Part shown: piece by piece, positions 1 through 5,616 of the stretch
How positions within the stretch are numbered: the first letter of the stretch is position 1
Layout of the letters: every line of letters starts with the position of its first letter
Source: an uncultured Olegusella sp.
GTDB lineage: Bacteria; Actinomycetota; Coriobacteriia; Coriobacteriales; Atopobiaceae
Reading direction: 5' to 3'
DNA: 7,331 nucleotides
Assembly (NCBI RefSeq): GCF_947253395.1
Contig: NZ_CAMXYY010000075.1
Coordinates: forward strand, 1 to 7,331
Made by a program: the position numbers and the translations under genes
Notes under the pieces: model-generated
What the model saw: the letters and a program-made list of their open reading frames with translations, nothing else
Told to the model about the DNA's origin: nothing
The model's database searches: none

Positions 1-48
1 TACACCCATAAGGTTTCGTCGGCAGCGTCAGATGTGTATAAGAGACAG
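1..48 (+). other. Residual Illumina/Nextera adapter (synthetic)
   Basis: Bases 30-48 are exactly the 19-base Tn5 mosaic end AGATGTGTATAAGAGACAG. Bases 16-29 are TCGTCGGCAGCGTC, so 16-48 equal the complete Nextera read-1 adapter. Bases 1-5 (TACAC) match the 3' end of the P5 oligo, and bases 6-15 sit where a 10-base i5 index belongs. Genomic sequence begins at base 49. The match to a known synthetic oligo is direct; the reading of 1-15 as P5 end plus index is inference from the layout. This is library residue at a contig end, not a transposon. Confidence 0.97.
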
Positions 49-50
49 CA

Positions 51-689
51 AATGATGATAAGCGGAGACTAGCAAGCTTTCTTAATCCTAAACATGTTGA
101 GATTAGCCCTGAAAAGATCATTGAAATAATCAGGAAATTTGTGCCTTTAAACGAAGGTCAGGCGAACAATATCCAGCTGGAGCTCGCTTACCAATTGGGA
201 TTTTCATCTAGAGAAGATATACAGAAGGAGAGGTATCAGCCTATGCTCAAAGAAATTTTATCCGAAGATCTTATTGAATGCGATTACCCTGCCGCAGATA
301 GAAATCAAGCCGTACGAAAAGCAGGCAGTCTTTTAGTACAAAAAGGTCTTGCATCTGAGGAATACATCGATGCAATGATTGAAAATGTTGAAGTAAACGG
401 CACCTATATTGTCATCGCTCCAGGTATAGCCATGCCTCACGCACGCCCCGAAAAAGGAGCAAAAAGTGTTGGCTTTTCAATTGTGACTCTAAAAGAACCT
501 GTGGTATTCGGACATCCTAGCAACGATCCAGTAGCCATAGTTATTGGCCTTTGTGCAATCGATCACCAGACACATTTAAAAGCGCTTTCAGAACTGGCTG
601 ATATTTTAAGCGACCCAGAAAAAGTTATTCAGTTGAGACAGGCAGTAACACCTCAAGATGTCCTGTCTCTCATAGGAGAAGGGAAGTAA
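51..689 (+). CDS. PTS EIIA-domain protein, 5' truncated (probable C-terminus of a BglG-type PRD regulator)
   Basis: The C-terminal ~150 residues are a mannitol/fructose/ascorbate-type EIIA domain (PTS_EIIA_2), which accepts phosphate from HPr and passes it to EIIB in the cytoplasm. The phospho-acceptor motif IAPGIAMPHARPE is at nt 414-452, with the active His codon at 438-440. The second conserved His of the family lies in DHQTHLKALSEL. The frame is open back to base 49, where the adapter begins, so the true 5' end is missing. A GTG at 141 preceded by AGGA is the only start codon available, but the 30 codons before it read as plausible protein. The EIIA domain proper starts near nt 243. An N-terminal extension with helical linker is usual in BglG/MtlR-like regulators that carry EIIB and EIIA domains at the C-terminus, hence the call. 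A stand-alone UlaC-like EIIA is the alternative. The next gene starts 2 nt after the stop. Confidence 0.85.
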   Translation, partial: NDDKRRLASFLNPKHVEISPEKIIEIIRKFVPLNEGQANNIQLELAYQLGFSSREDIQKERYQPMLKEILSEDLIECDYPAADRNQAVRKAGSLLVQKGLASEEYIDAMIENVEVNGTYIVIAPGIAMPHARPEKGAKSVGFSIVTLKEPVVFGHPSNDPVAIVIGLCAIDHQTHLKALSELADILSDPEKVIQLRQAVTPQDVLSLIGEGK

Positions 690-691
690 AT

Positions 692-970
692 ATGCTCAAC
701 ATCGTTACGGTCTGTGGTGCAGGAGTCGGGAGCAGTATGATGCTCAGACTCTTTGCACAGCAAATTTTGGATGCTGAAGGAATAGAAGCGGCTGTTGATG
801 CTTCTGATATTAGCTCGGTTAGCCCTGATAGCTATGACATTATTATTACTACCTCTGATTTTGCTGATGCTATGCGCGCCACTTCCACCCCCATTATTCG
901 TATTGACAACATGATGGATAAGGCAAATTTGCGTATCCAACTGCTCAACACTATTGAAACTCTGGGATAG
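692..970 (+). CDS. PTS EIIB component, ascorbate/lactose-type (UlaB/SgaB-like)
   Basis: A 92-residue cytoplasmic EIIB that relays phosphate from EIIA to the sugar during uptake through EIIC. The N-terminus MLNIVTVCGAGVGSSMM has the P-loop of the family, with Cys8 as phosphorylation site followed by G-A-G-V-G-S-S. The alternating hydrophobic strands (DIIITTSDFA and IIRIDNMMD) and the RIDNMMD segment correspond to VRNML in E. coli UlaB. The length is normal for a free-standing EIIB of this class (about 90-100 residues). Purine-rich AGGAGAAGGG at 674-683 lies inside the end of the preceding gene and serves as ribosome binding site, which suggests translational coupling. The sugar cannot be deduced from EIIB alone; ascorbate, galactitol and pentitol systems share this fold. 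Confidence 0.92.
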   Translation: MLNIVTVCGAGVGSSMMLRLFAQQILDAEGIEAAVDASDISSVSPDSYDIIITTSDFADAMRATSTPIIRIDNMMDKANLRIQLLNTIETLG

Positions 971-973
971 GAG
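969..973 (+). promoter_or_regulatory. Shine-Dalgarno AGGAG of the EIIC gene
   Basis: AGGAG overlaps the stop codon of the EIIB gene. It touches the ATG at 974 directly but is 6 nt from the ATG at 980, so it selects 980 as the start. Confidence 0.8.
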
Positions 974-979
974 ATGATC

Positions 980-2260
980 ATGGAAGTCTTCCTGTATATC
1001 GTTAATAACTATCTAAGTCAGTCTGTATTCATTATTGGTCTGGTCGTTGTTATTGGCATGTTAGCCATGAAAAAGGGGTGGCACCAAATCCTGCCTTCAG
1101 CGATTAAGGCAATGATTGGCTTTACCATGGTCAATCTTGGCGGACAGACCTTAGGTACAGCGCTATTACCTTTAGCAACCATGATTGGTAAGGCTTTTGG
1201 TAATACGGCGGTAGTTGCAACAGATATCGGTACTGCTTCTGCAGAATATATGACCGACTTAGGAACTGAATTGGCTTTAATCTTTGCATTTGGTTTCTTG
1301 GTTAACCTTATACTCGCACGCTTTACTCCCCTAAAATATGTCCACTTATCAGCCCATGTCTCATTCTTCTTCGCAGGTTTAATCGCGGCACTCTTAAAAT
1401 ACAACACAAGCCTTCCTTTCTGGGGAATTGTAGGCGTTGGGTCAGTTCTTCTAGGTATTTATATGACTGTAACCTGCGCATATGTTGATGTGTGCATAAA
1501 AGGCGTAAAAGGCGGAGAAGAAATTACACTTGCTCACTCAAGCTCGGTTGGCCTACTTATCGCTACTGGCTTAGCCAAAGTATTAGGTAATAAAGAGCAT
1601 GATCTTGAGGAAATTAAAATTCCGAAGAAGTTCTCATTCTTGCGTGAGATGACCATTGCTTTGACACTAGTAATGACTTTGCTCTTTTTGGTGGTAAGCA
1701 TTATTGCTGGTCCTACCTGGGTTTCTGAAAATGTTTCCGGTGGGAAAGACATCCTCGTATATTCGTTACTGCAGGGAGTCAGCTTTGGTATGTGGATTAC
1801 CGTTATTATTACGGGCGTCCGCATGATGCTTGCTGAAATTATTCCCGCATTCCATGGCTTTGCCGAAAAAATTATTCCCGGAGCAAAACCCGGTCTTGAT
1901 GTTCCACTGCTGTTCCCTAACTATCCCACATCAGTCATTGTAGGCTTCCTATGCAGTCTTACTTCTGGGCTCATTGGTATGGCAGTTCTTGCAGCGGCTG
2001 GCTATCCCGTTATTGTTTTTCCGGCACTTATTCCAACATTCTTTACAGGTGCAGCAACCGCAATTTTTGGTAACGCACATGGTGGCATTCGCGGCGCGGT
2101 TATAGGCTCATTGGTAAACGGGCTTTTGCTTATCGTGGGACAAGCATTCTTGCTCCCTATGGTTGGATCGTATGAACCAATTATGCGCATTCTCTCTGAA
2201 ACAGATTATTGTGTTTACGGTCCCATTCTTGGTCTGATCCTCCATGCGATTGGAATGTAG
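980..2260 (+). CDS. PTS EIIC membrane permease, ascorbate/galactitol class (UlaA/SgaT-like)
   Basis: A 426-residue polytopic membrane protein that forms the sugar channel of the PTS. Strongly hydrophobic segments run through most of its length (about residues 14-30, 98-114, 126-140, 148-168, 226-245, 264-280, 320-343, 346-362 and 376-396). It aligns with UlaA at several points recalled from the family: LSAHVSFFFAGLI, a LAHSSSVGLLIA loop followed by LGNKEHDLEEIKIP, and GVRMMLAEIIPAFHGFAEKIIPGA followed by an acidic residue and hydrophobics. It is somewhat shorter than E. coli UlaA (about 465) because the charged C-terminal tail is absent. The start at 980 is chosen over ATG 974 because of SD spacing. 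The gene is tightly spaced after EIIB and 10 nt before the TrpA-like gene, so one transcript is expected. Substrate unknown; an L-ascorbate or related acid/pentulose is a family-based guess. Confidence 0.92.
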   Translation: MEVFLYIVNNYLSQSVFIIGLVVVIGMLAMKKGWHQILPSAIKAMIGFTMVNLGGQTLGTALLPLATMIGKAFGNTAVVATDIGTASAEYMTDLGTELALIFAFGFLVNLILARFTPLKYVHLSAHVSFFFAGLIAALLKYNTSLPFWGIVGVGSVLLGIYMTVTCAYVDVCIKGVKGGEEITLAHSSSVGLLIATGLAKVLGNKEHDLEEIKIPKKFSFLREMTIALTLVMTLLFLVVSIIAGPTWVSENVSGGKDILVYSLLQGVSFGMWITVIITGVRMMLAEIIPAFHGFAEKIIPGAKPGLDVPLLFPNYPTSVIVGFLCSLTSGLIGMAVLAAAGYPVIVFPALIPTFFTGAATAIFGNAHGGIRGAVIGSLVNGLLLIVGQAFLLPMVGSYEPIMRILSETDYCVYGPILGLILHAIGM

Positions 2261-2270
2261 GAGATAGGTC

Positions 2271-3050
2271 ATGTCATACGCGCTCAAGATAGCTACTCAG
2301 GAAACAGCTTTTAATTGTCCAGCTCCAGTTGGCCCAGTTGCCGAGCGAACCGCATTCTTTTTAACCCTTGGTTATCCGTCATGGGATCTGTTTTATCAAA
2401 CACTTGATACTTTAGAGAAGCACGGAGTTGGGTATGTGGAAATTGGTATTCCTGTTTCTAACCCAAATATGGAAGGCGAGGTTATCAAGCGAACACATGA
2501 ATTAATCTTTCCAAAGCTAACACACGAGATTATTGCCGCTGCTCTTTCTGCTATACGCAGGCGTTACTCTTTCAGAATAATCCTTATGACATATGCTGAG
2601 GGTATAGACTATTTCCAGCTACAGACACTCCCCCGCTGGTCTTATGACGCAATGCTTTGCGTCGACAGCATGCTTGATGCTGCGCAATACCCCGGATTAG
2701 TACATGTCTTTAGCGAGCAAATGTCTGAACAGCAGATTAGCTCTCAGCTAAGCAATTCATCTTTGTTTGCATATGTTGTTACCCAAGCAGGCAAGACGGG
2801 AGGTGTGGGTACAGTACCAACTGCGTATAGAGAGACTATGCGACATATTAGACATATCTCTTGCATCCCTATCTTTGTAGGCTTTGGTATAAAAAGCTGC
2901 CAAGACATAAAGCAGATAATTTCAGATGGAGCAGACGGTGTAATTATTGGTTCTGAATTAATTCGCCAGCTAGATGCTGGAGGCATTGAGGCAGTTCAAG
3001 CGTATATTAGATCGCTCGGACTTTCTTCTATTAGTAAACAACTTGCATAG
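2271..3050 (+). CDS. TrpA-like TIM-barrel protein (tryptophan synthase alpha paralogue) in a PTS operon
   Basis: A 259-residue protein recognisable as the tryptophan synthase alpha family. FFLTLGYPS is at 29-37. VEIGIP at 56-61 carries Glu57, equivalent to catalytic Glu49 of E. coli TrpA. The phosphate-binding elements are AGKTGG (173-178), VGFGI (203-207) and IIGSEL (225-230). The second catalytic residue, Asp60 in E. coli, falls on Glu68 (VSNPNMEGE), and the FSDP of the family reads VSNP. Arg179 is replaced by Gln172. SD AGGAG at 2259-2263 overlaps the EIIC stop and is 7 nt before ATG. There is no trpB or other trp gene in the window, and the gene is the last of a PTS operon closed by a terminator. 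TrpA performs a retro-aldol cleavage giving glyceraldehyde 3-phosphate, so a lyase acting on the imported sugar phosphate is a reasonable inference. Genuine indole-producing activity cannot be excluded from sequence alone. Confidence 0.85.
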   Translation: MSYALKIATQETAFNCPAPVGPVAERTAFFLTLGYPSWDLFYQTLDTLEKHGVGYVEIGIPVSNPNMEGEVIKRTHELIFPKLTHEIIAAALSAIRRRYSFRIILMTYAEGIDYFQLQTLPRWSYDAMLCVDSMLDAAQYPGLVHVFSEQMSEQQISSQLSNSSLFAYVVTQAGKTGGVGTVPTAYRETMRHIRHISCIPIFVGFGIKSCQDIKQIISDGADGVIIGSELIRQLDAGGIEAVQAYIRSLGLSSISKQLA

Positions 3051-3078
3051 TCTGTCACTACGTGGAAGATATTCGATT

Positions 3079-3113
3079 CAAAGAACGGTGAGATTTTATC
3101 TCACCGTTCTTTG
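3079..3113 (+). terminator. Intrinsic terminator of the PTS operon
   Basis: A perfect 15-bp inverted repeat (CAAAGAACGGTGAGA at 3079-3093 and its complement at 3099-3113) with a 5-nt loop TTTTA lies 29 nt after the stop of the TrpA-like gene. The 3' arm ends TTCTTTGT, so the T-tract is partly in the stem. The A-rich 5' arm could allow action in both directions. Confidence 0.85.
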
Positions 3114-3124
3114 TACTATGAGCC

Positions 3125-3318
3125 ATCCATAGCGCTCTTTTGTGCATCCACAAGTGAGTGGATATCACTTTTTTATTAATGAGTAATTTTCAGATAGTTC
3201 TCACTCCGCTGAAAGTCCACCGCCAGAATTTATATCTACCAGCTTCAATTTCTTTACAAATTGAATTTAATATTTGCTGATATAACGGAAATGCTGCATC
3301 CTTCGTCAAACTCAACAT
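3125..3318 (-). pseudogene. Decayed N-terminus of a GntR-family regulator
   Basis: On the minus strand, ATG at 3318-3316 opens a frame beginning MLSLTKDAAFPLYQQ, then a segment with EIEAGRYK, which is the classic start of a GntR winged-helix domain (PLYQQI..I...I..G.Y..G..LPSE). After K30 the frame is wrong and stops at 3190. A one-base shift at the AAATTC run restores the family motif as SGGGLSAE, then TGA where Arg is usual (a CGA-to-TGA change), then ELSENYS. Beyond about 3165 the similarity fades, and the UTRA/effector domain is absent. So at least one frameshift, one nonsense change and a large 3' loss are visible. It may once have controlled a neighbouring sugar operon. A GAGGGAG lies just upstream of the ATG. 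The assignment rests on motif recognition in two frames. Confidence 0.7.
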
Positions 3319-3610
3319 ACTCCCTCATCAGCAAACTTTTTTAAAATTAGTTGCTTATCATGAGCTTTTAAATGCTGCGCTCAGAACAGATACTAACTCG
3401 GTATGTTTACCTCTGCCTAAGCTTTCGGATAATGAACTGCCTGCAATGACACATCACGAAAGTCCACAGCTAGATGCTCGTCAAAGATGCAATACGACAC
3501 AGCAATATAACCAAATTATTAGCACAGAATCGATCCGCGCTGTTTACTCAACATTCCCCATCTTAGAGCATCTCCAAATGAACAAAGCAGGGGCTTCAGA
3601 GCGCATCTGA
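3281..3610 (+). pseudogene. Start-less open frame, possible 3' remnant of an unidentified gene
   Basis: The plus frame is open for 109 codons, from after TGA 3278-3280 to TGA 3608-3610. There is no ATG, GTG or TTG before ATG 3446, and that ATG has no Shine-Dalgarno site. The part from about 3337 reads like a soluble, helix-rich C-terminus (LKLVAYHELLNAALRTD, then IISTESIRAVYSTFPILEHL). Its stop codon lies in the 3' arm of a plus-oriented hairpin terminator, which fits a genuine gene end. The first ~40 bases overlap the GntR remnant on the other strand, so the junction of the two fragments is near 3320-3340. I do not recognise the family. It may be a chance open frame; confidence is low. Confidence 0.35.
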
Positions 3611-3620
3611 AGCCCTTTTT
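3591..3620 (+). terminator. Hairpin terminator between convergent units
   Basis: GGGCTTCAGA (3591-3600) pairs perfectly with TCTGAAGCCC (3606-3615) across the loop GCGCA, followed by TTTTT at 3616-3620. The T-run places it as a plus-strand terminator. It sits immediately next to the stop of the minus-strand lipoprotein gene (TAG complement at 3622-3624). Read from the minus strand, the stem is followed by CTGCTTTGTT, so weaker termination of that gene is possible too. Confidence 0.8.
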
Positions 3621-3621
3621 C

Positions 3622-4560
3622 CTACTCAACTTTTGCCGTAAAGGTCTTTGAGAAGACGCCCGTCACTAGCTTGCCCTCAGCATCTTTAAAGCTGTATTTC
3701 TTGCTTTCAAACGATGCAATCTTGTCACTTGTGGTGTACAAGACTTTAACCGTACAGCTCTGCCCAGGCGCTACCTCAGGGTCATTTTCTGCATTCCAAG
3801 ACTGCTCATACGTAACGATATTCCCATCAGCATCCAGCTCATATACATCAATAGACTTAAATGTCACTGGTGTATCCGTGTTGTTTTGGATTTTGAAGCG
3901 CGCAGTACTCACGTCATAACCGTCATCCGAGCTAGAAAAACCTACGATGCTTAGCTCATCGACATGCTGATCGGTCGCATAACCCGCATCCTCAACTTCT
4001 TTTATAGAAGCAGAACTTACTGCAGCCTCTGGGTTAAAACGAATAAGCGAGCAAATCTTCTCGATTATGTGTTGGTTATACGTAGTGGCATACTTCTCGC
4101 CAAGCTTGAAGGTACAGGTAAATCCCACACCGTTTTCGCCCCAGCCGGAAAATGTGTACACGCACTCCTTGCCGTCCTTGGCAGAAGTCAGCAGATAATA
4201 CCAGCTATCGCGCTTACCTGCATCGAGCTGCTTGACGTCATCAGGGACAATTTTGTCCTCTTCACTAAAGGGATTGCTTACGCGAATAGAGGCGACAACA
4301 CCTTCCCCATCCACCGAAAACGTCCGCACTTCCTCACCACTGCCTAGCTCCCAGTCAGAGCCTAGTTTTATTGAAAGGCCACGATATTGATATGTCTGCG
4401 AAAGCGACGAACTCAGATGCTTTGCTTCAGGCTCTGTACTTCCCTGCGTACTCGACAACGATGTCCCGCCGGAACAACCAGTTAGAGCGAGTGTCATCGC
4501 TGCAAAGCAACATGCCCAAAATCCCATCACCCGCTGCCAACAAAAGCCATATCGCACCAC
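3622..4560 (-). CDS. Predicted lipoprotein of unknown function, FxLYD/Ig-like C-terminal domain
   Basis: A 312-residue protein. The N-terminus has Arg residues, a hydrophobic stretch and the lipobox LTGC with Cys29 as lipidation site, so it should be anchored to the outer face of the membrane. A low-complexity Ser/Thr/Glu linker follows. A first domain (about 58-176, containing YRGLSIKLGSDWEL and VYTFSGWGENGVGFTCTFK) resembles small beta-rich lipoprotein modules. A second (about 200-312) has the features of a beta-sandwich of the FxLYD type: FKIQNNTDTPVTFKSIDVYELDADGNIV, then VAPGQSCTVKVLY. The start is GTG at 4560-4558, because AGGAGG at 4572-4567 is 6 nt upstream. ATG 4614 lies just beside a terminator-like hairpin and would add a poor 18-residue arginine-rich extension; ATG 4527 lacks an SD. 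It follows another lipoprotein gene on the same strand. Specific function unknown. Confidence 0.8.
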   Translation of the reverse strand: MVRYGFCWQRVMGFWACCFAAMTLALTGCSGGTSLSSTQGSTEPEAKHLSSSLSQTYQYRGLSIKLGSDWELGSGEEVRTFSVDGEGVVASIRVSNPFSEEDKIVPDDVKQLDAGKRDSWYYLLTSAKDGKECVYTFSGWGENGVGFTCTFKLGEKYATTYNQHIIEKICSLIRFNPEAAVSSASIKEVEDAGYATDQHVDELSIVGFSSSDDGYDVSTARFKIQNNTDTPVTFKSIDVYELDADGNIVTYEQSWNAENDPEVAPGQSCTVKVLYTTSDKIASFESKKYSFKDAEGKLVTGVFSKTFTAKVE

Positions 4561-4566
4561 GACACC

Positions 4567-4572
4567 CCTCCT
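4567..4572 (-). promoter_or_regulatory. Shine-Dalgarno AGGAGG deciding a GTG start
   Basis: On the minus strand AGGAGG is followed by six bases and then GTG GTG CGA. This is the only strong ribosome binding site upstream of the lipoprotein signal peptide and sets the start at 4560. Confidence 0.75.
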
Positions 4573-4585
4573 CAACAAACACGAA

Positions 4586-4608
4586 GGGAGTCTGCCCCGC
4601 AGACTCCC
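4586..4608 (-). terminator. Hairpin after the upstream lipoprotein gene
   Basis: GGGAGTCTGC (4586-4595) is complementary to GCAGACTCCC (4599-4608), with a 3-nt loop. On the minus strand it lies 12 nt after the stop codon at 4621 and is followed by TTCGTGTTTGTTG, a broken T-tract. It is therefore a likely but imperfect intrinsic terminator that may let some transcription through into the next lipoprotein gene. Confidence 0.65.
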
Positions 4609-4620
4609 TCGCATAACTTC

Positions 4621-5439
4621 CTATAGATTCCAAGAGGCGCCATAAATCTCAATATGATCAAAGTTTGCATCTGACATAAACTCAAAGCGATGCTTGGTTC
4701 CGCCCGCCCAGTTCTCCGTGTAAGGCGTTTGAGTCTCAACTACAACGCCATCCTTATCGACCAAATTGACCCTGAATGCAAAGTAGGAAAAATCAAGCTT
4801 AGACTTGTTCTCTACGACTGCCGAATACGTGAAGTACGTTTCATACTCATCTCTGGGATCCTGCTTTTCAAAGACGGTAGCATTCTGCAAATCCTGAGCT
4901 ACAGCAGCCGCTTCACCATCATTGAGTACATCGCTCAGATTCTCTTTGTACTTATCTGGAACTTTTATCTCAGAGATTTCATTAATCTTGTGTAAAGCAG
5001 AAACACGATGCGAGTAAGCGCTCGACCAGCTGTCATTTTGGTCAGCAAAGTCTTTGCCGTGTGAGCCTTCCAACGCCTCAACATAAGCAGACGCCGCCTC
5101 CGCAAGGTCCTGATTCTTAAACTTCGCATCTTTATATTCCGCTACAGGAGCCAGCTCTGCCTTGAGAGCCTCATCCATATCTGTCGCACCAAGCTCAAAA
5201 GGATTCGACTCAAATTTATCCGTAATCTTCCATCGCGCCTCAAGTGCCTTCGCAACGGCGGCAGTAAAGTCCTCGTCCGCATAATGCACTTCTGCAACGG
5301 CGGCAGAACCCCCAGCAGACCCCGTAGTCGATGTTTTTGCACCGCTACAGCCGCTAGCGCCACCAACAATAAGTGCACCACAGGTAGCAATCACAACGAG
5401 ATGTTTCTTTCCAGCGAGCAAATCCATTACCTTGTGCAT
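4621..5439 (-). CDS. Predicted lipoprotein of unknown function
   Basis: A 272-residue secreted lipoprotein. The signal peptide starts MHKVMDLLAGKKHLVVIA, continues with a hydrophobic core and ends in lipobox ASGC with Cys31; a Ser/Gly/Thr-rich linker follows. A central alpha-helical, charged region (about residues 50-180, with DEDFTAAVAKALEARWK, an AAEAA-type stretch and SYSHR-like helices) precedes a C-terminal beta domain (about 195-272). That domain contains YSAVVENKSKLDFSYFAFRV, LVDKDGVVVETQT and a GGTKHRFEF turn, resembling FxLYD-type domains of Gram-positive surface proteins. The start is ATG 5439-5437, with AAGGGAG at 5452-5446 and a 6-nt spacer. The upstream ATG at 5466 has no SD and adds only nine residues before the signal peptide. 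It is transcribed divergently from the ApeA-like gene. The central region matches no family I can name. Confidence 0.82.
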   Translation of the reverse strand: MHKVMDLLAGKKHLVVIATCGALIVGGASGCSGAKTSTTGSAGGSAAVAEVHYADEDFTAAVAKALEARWKITDKFESNPFELGATDMDEALKAELAPVAEYKDAKFKNQDLAEAASAYVEALEGSHGKDFADQNDSWSSAYSHRVSALHKINEISEIKVPDKYKENLSDVLNDGEAAAVAQDLQNATVFEKQDPRDEYETYFTYSAVVENKSKLDFSYFAFRVNLVDKDGVVVETQTPYTENWAGGTKHRFEFMSDANFDHIEIYGASWNL

Positions 5440-5445
5440 GAGAAT

Positions 5446-5452
5446 CTCCCTT
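5446..5452 (-). promoter_or_regulatory. Shine-Dalgarno AAGGGAG of the 272-residue lipoprotein
   Basis: AAGGGAG followed by six bases and ATG at 5439 decides against the longer start at 5466. Confidence 0.75.
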
Positions 5453-5492
5453 CGAAAACACGACAAGAAGATTCTGCTGCTAAAAACATATA

Positions 5493-5518
5493 CAGCTGTC
5501 CTACACCAAGGACAGCTG
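5493..5518 (-). promoter_or_regulatory. Hairpin in the leader of the lipoprotein gene, with T-run
   Basis: CAGCTGTCC (5493-5501) is the exact complement of GGACAGCTG (5510-5518), with an 8-nt loop. Read on the minus strand, the stem is followed by TATATG and then five T (5486-5482), 43 nt before the lipoprotein ATG codon region. It could be an attenuator-like terminator or an operator. The gap between stem and T-run makes a strong terminator doubtful. Confidence 0.4.
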
Positions 5519-5550
5519 GTAGATATAAAAGCAAAATAGGCTTATCTACC
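5518..5550. repeat. Inverted repeat GGTAGATA / TATCTACC
   Basis: An 8-bp perfect inverted repeat at 5518-5525 and 5543-5550 with a 17-nt A-rich spacer directly adjoins the preceding hairpin. It may be a second stem of a structured leader or a two-half-site operator between divergent genes. No function can be assigned. Confidence 0.4.
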
Positions 5551-5581
5551 CCATTTGAAGCTTCATGCACCAAAATAAACT

Positions 5582-5601
5582 ACAGCGAGATATCCCGCTG
5601 T
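5582..5601. promoter_or_regulatory. 20-bp near-perfect palindrome, candidate operator
   Basis: ACAGCGAGAT-ATCCCGCTGT is a 20-bp palindrome with a single mismatched pair, centred on GATATC. It lies 5 bp upstream of the SD of the small open frame at 5617 and between divergent genes. The shape (continuous palindrome, no T-run) is more like a protein-binding site than a terminator. Confidence 0.45.
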
Positions 5602-5616
5602 GGTTAGGAGCGACCA

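Noticed and set aside
30..48. Tn5 mosaic end as a transposon terminus
   Set aside because: It is part of a complete Nextera adapter with index and P5 sequence, so it is library material and not a mobile element.
141..143. GTG as the true start of the EIIA gene
   Set aside because: The frame is open and protein-like back to the adapter, and the AGGA before it is weak, so truncation by the contig end is more likely.
974..976. ATG as start of the EIIC gene
   Set aside because: The Shine-Dalgarno AGGAG directly abuts it; the ATG six bases later has correct spacing.
1018..1407. Long minus-strand open frame opposite the EIIC gene
   Set aside because: It is a reading-frame shadow of a clearly conserved membrane protein, with no SD and an implausible product.
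3211..3467. 10-bp direct repeat GAAAGTCCAC at 3211-3220 and 3458-3467
   Set aside because: Too short to claim an attachment site or duplication; could be chance.
2967..3478. 12-bp direct repeat CAGCTAGATGCT at 2967-2978 and 3467-3478
   Set aside because: One repeat of this length is expected by chance in a window of this size, and one copy is inside a conserved gene.
3446..3610. 54-residue protein starting at ATG 3446
   Set aside because: No Shine-Dalgarno site precedes this ATG, and the protein-like reading continues upstream of it, so a fragment is more likely than a small gene.
3114..3621. Search for tRNA, CRISPR repeats or a known riboswitch in the gene-poor region
   Set aside because: No cloverleaf, regularly spaced repeats or recognisable aptamer were seen; only gene remnants and terminators.
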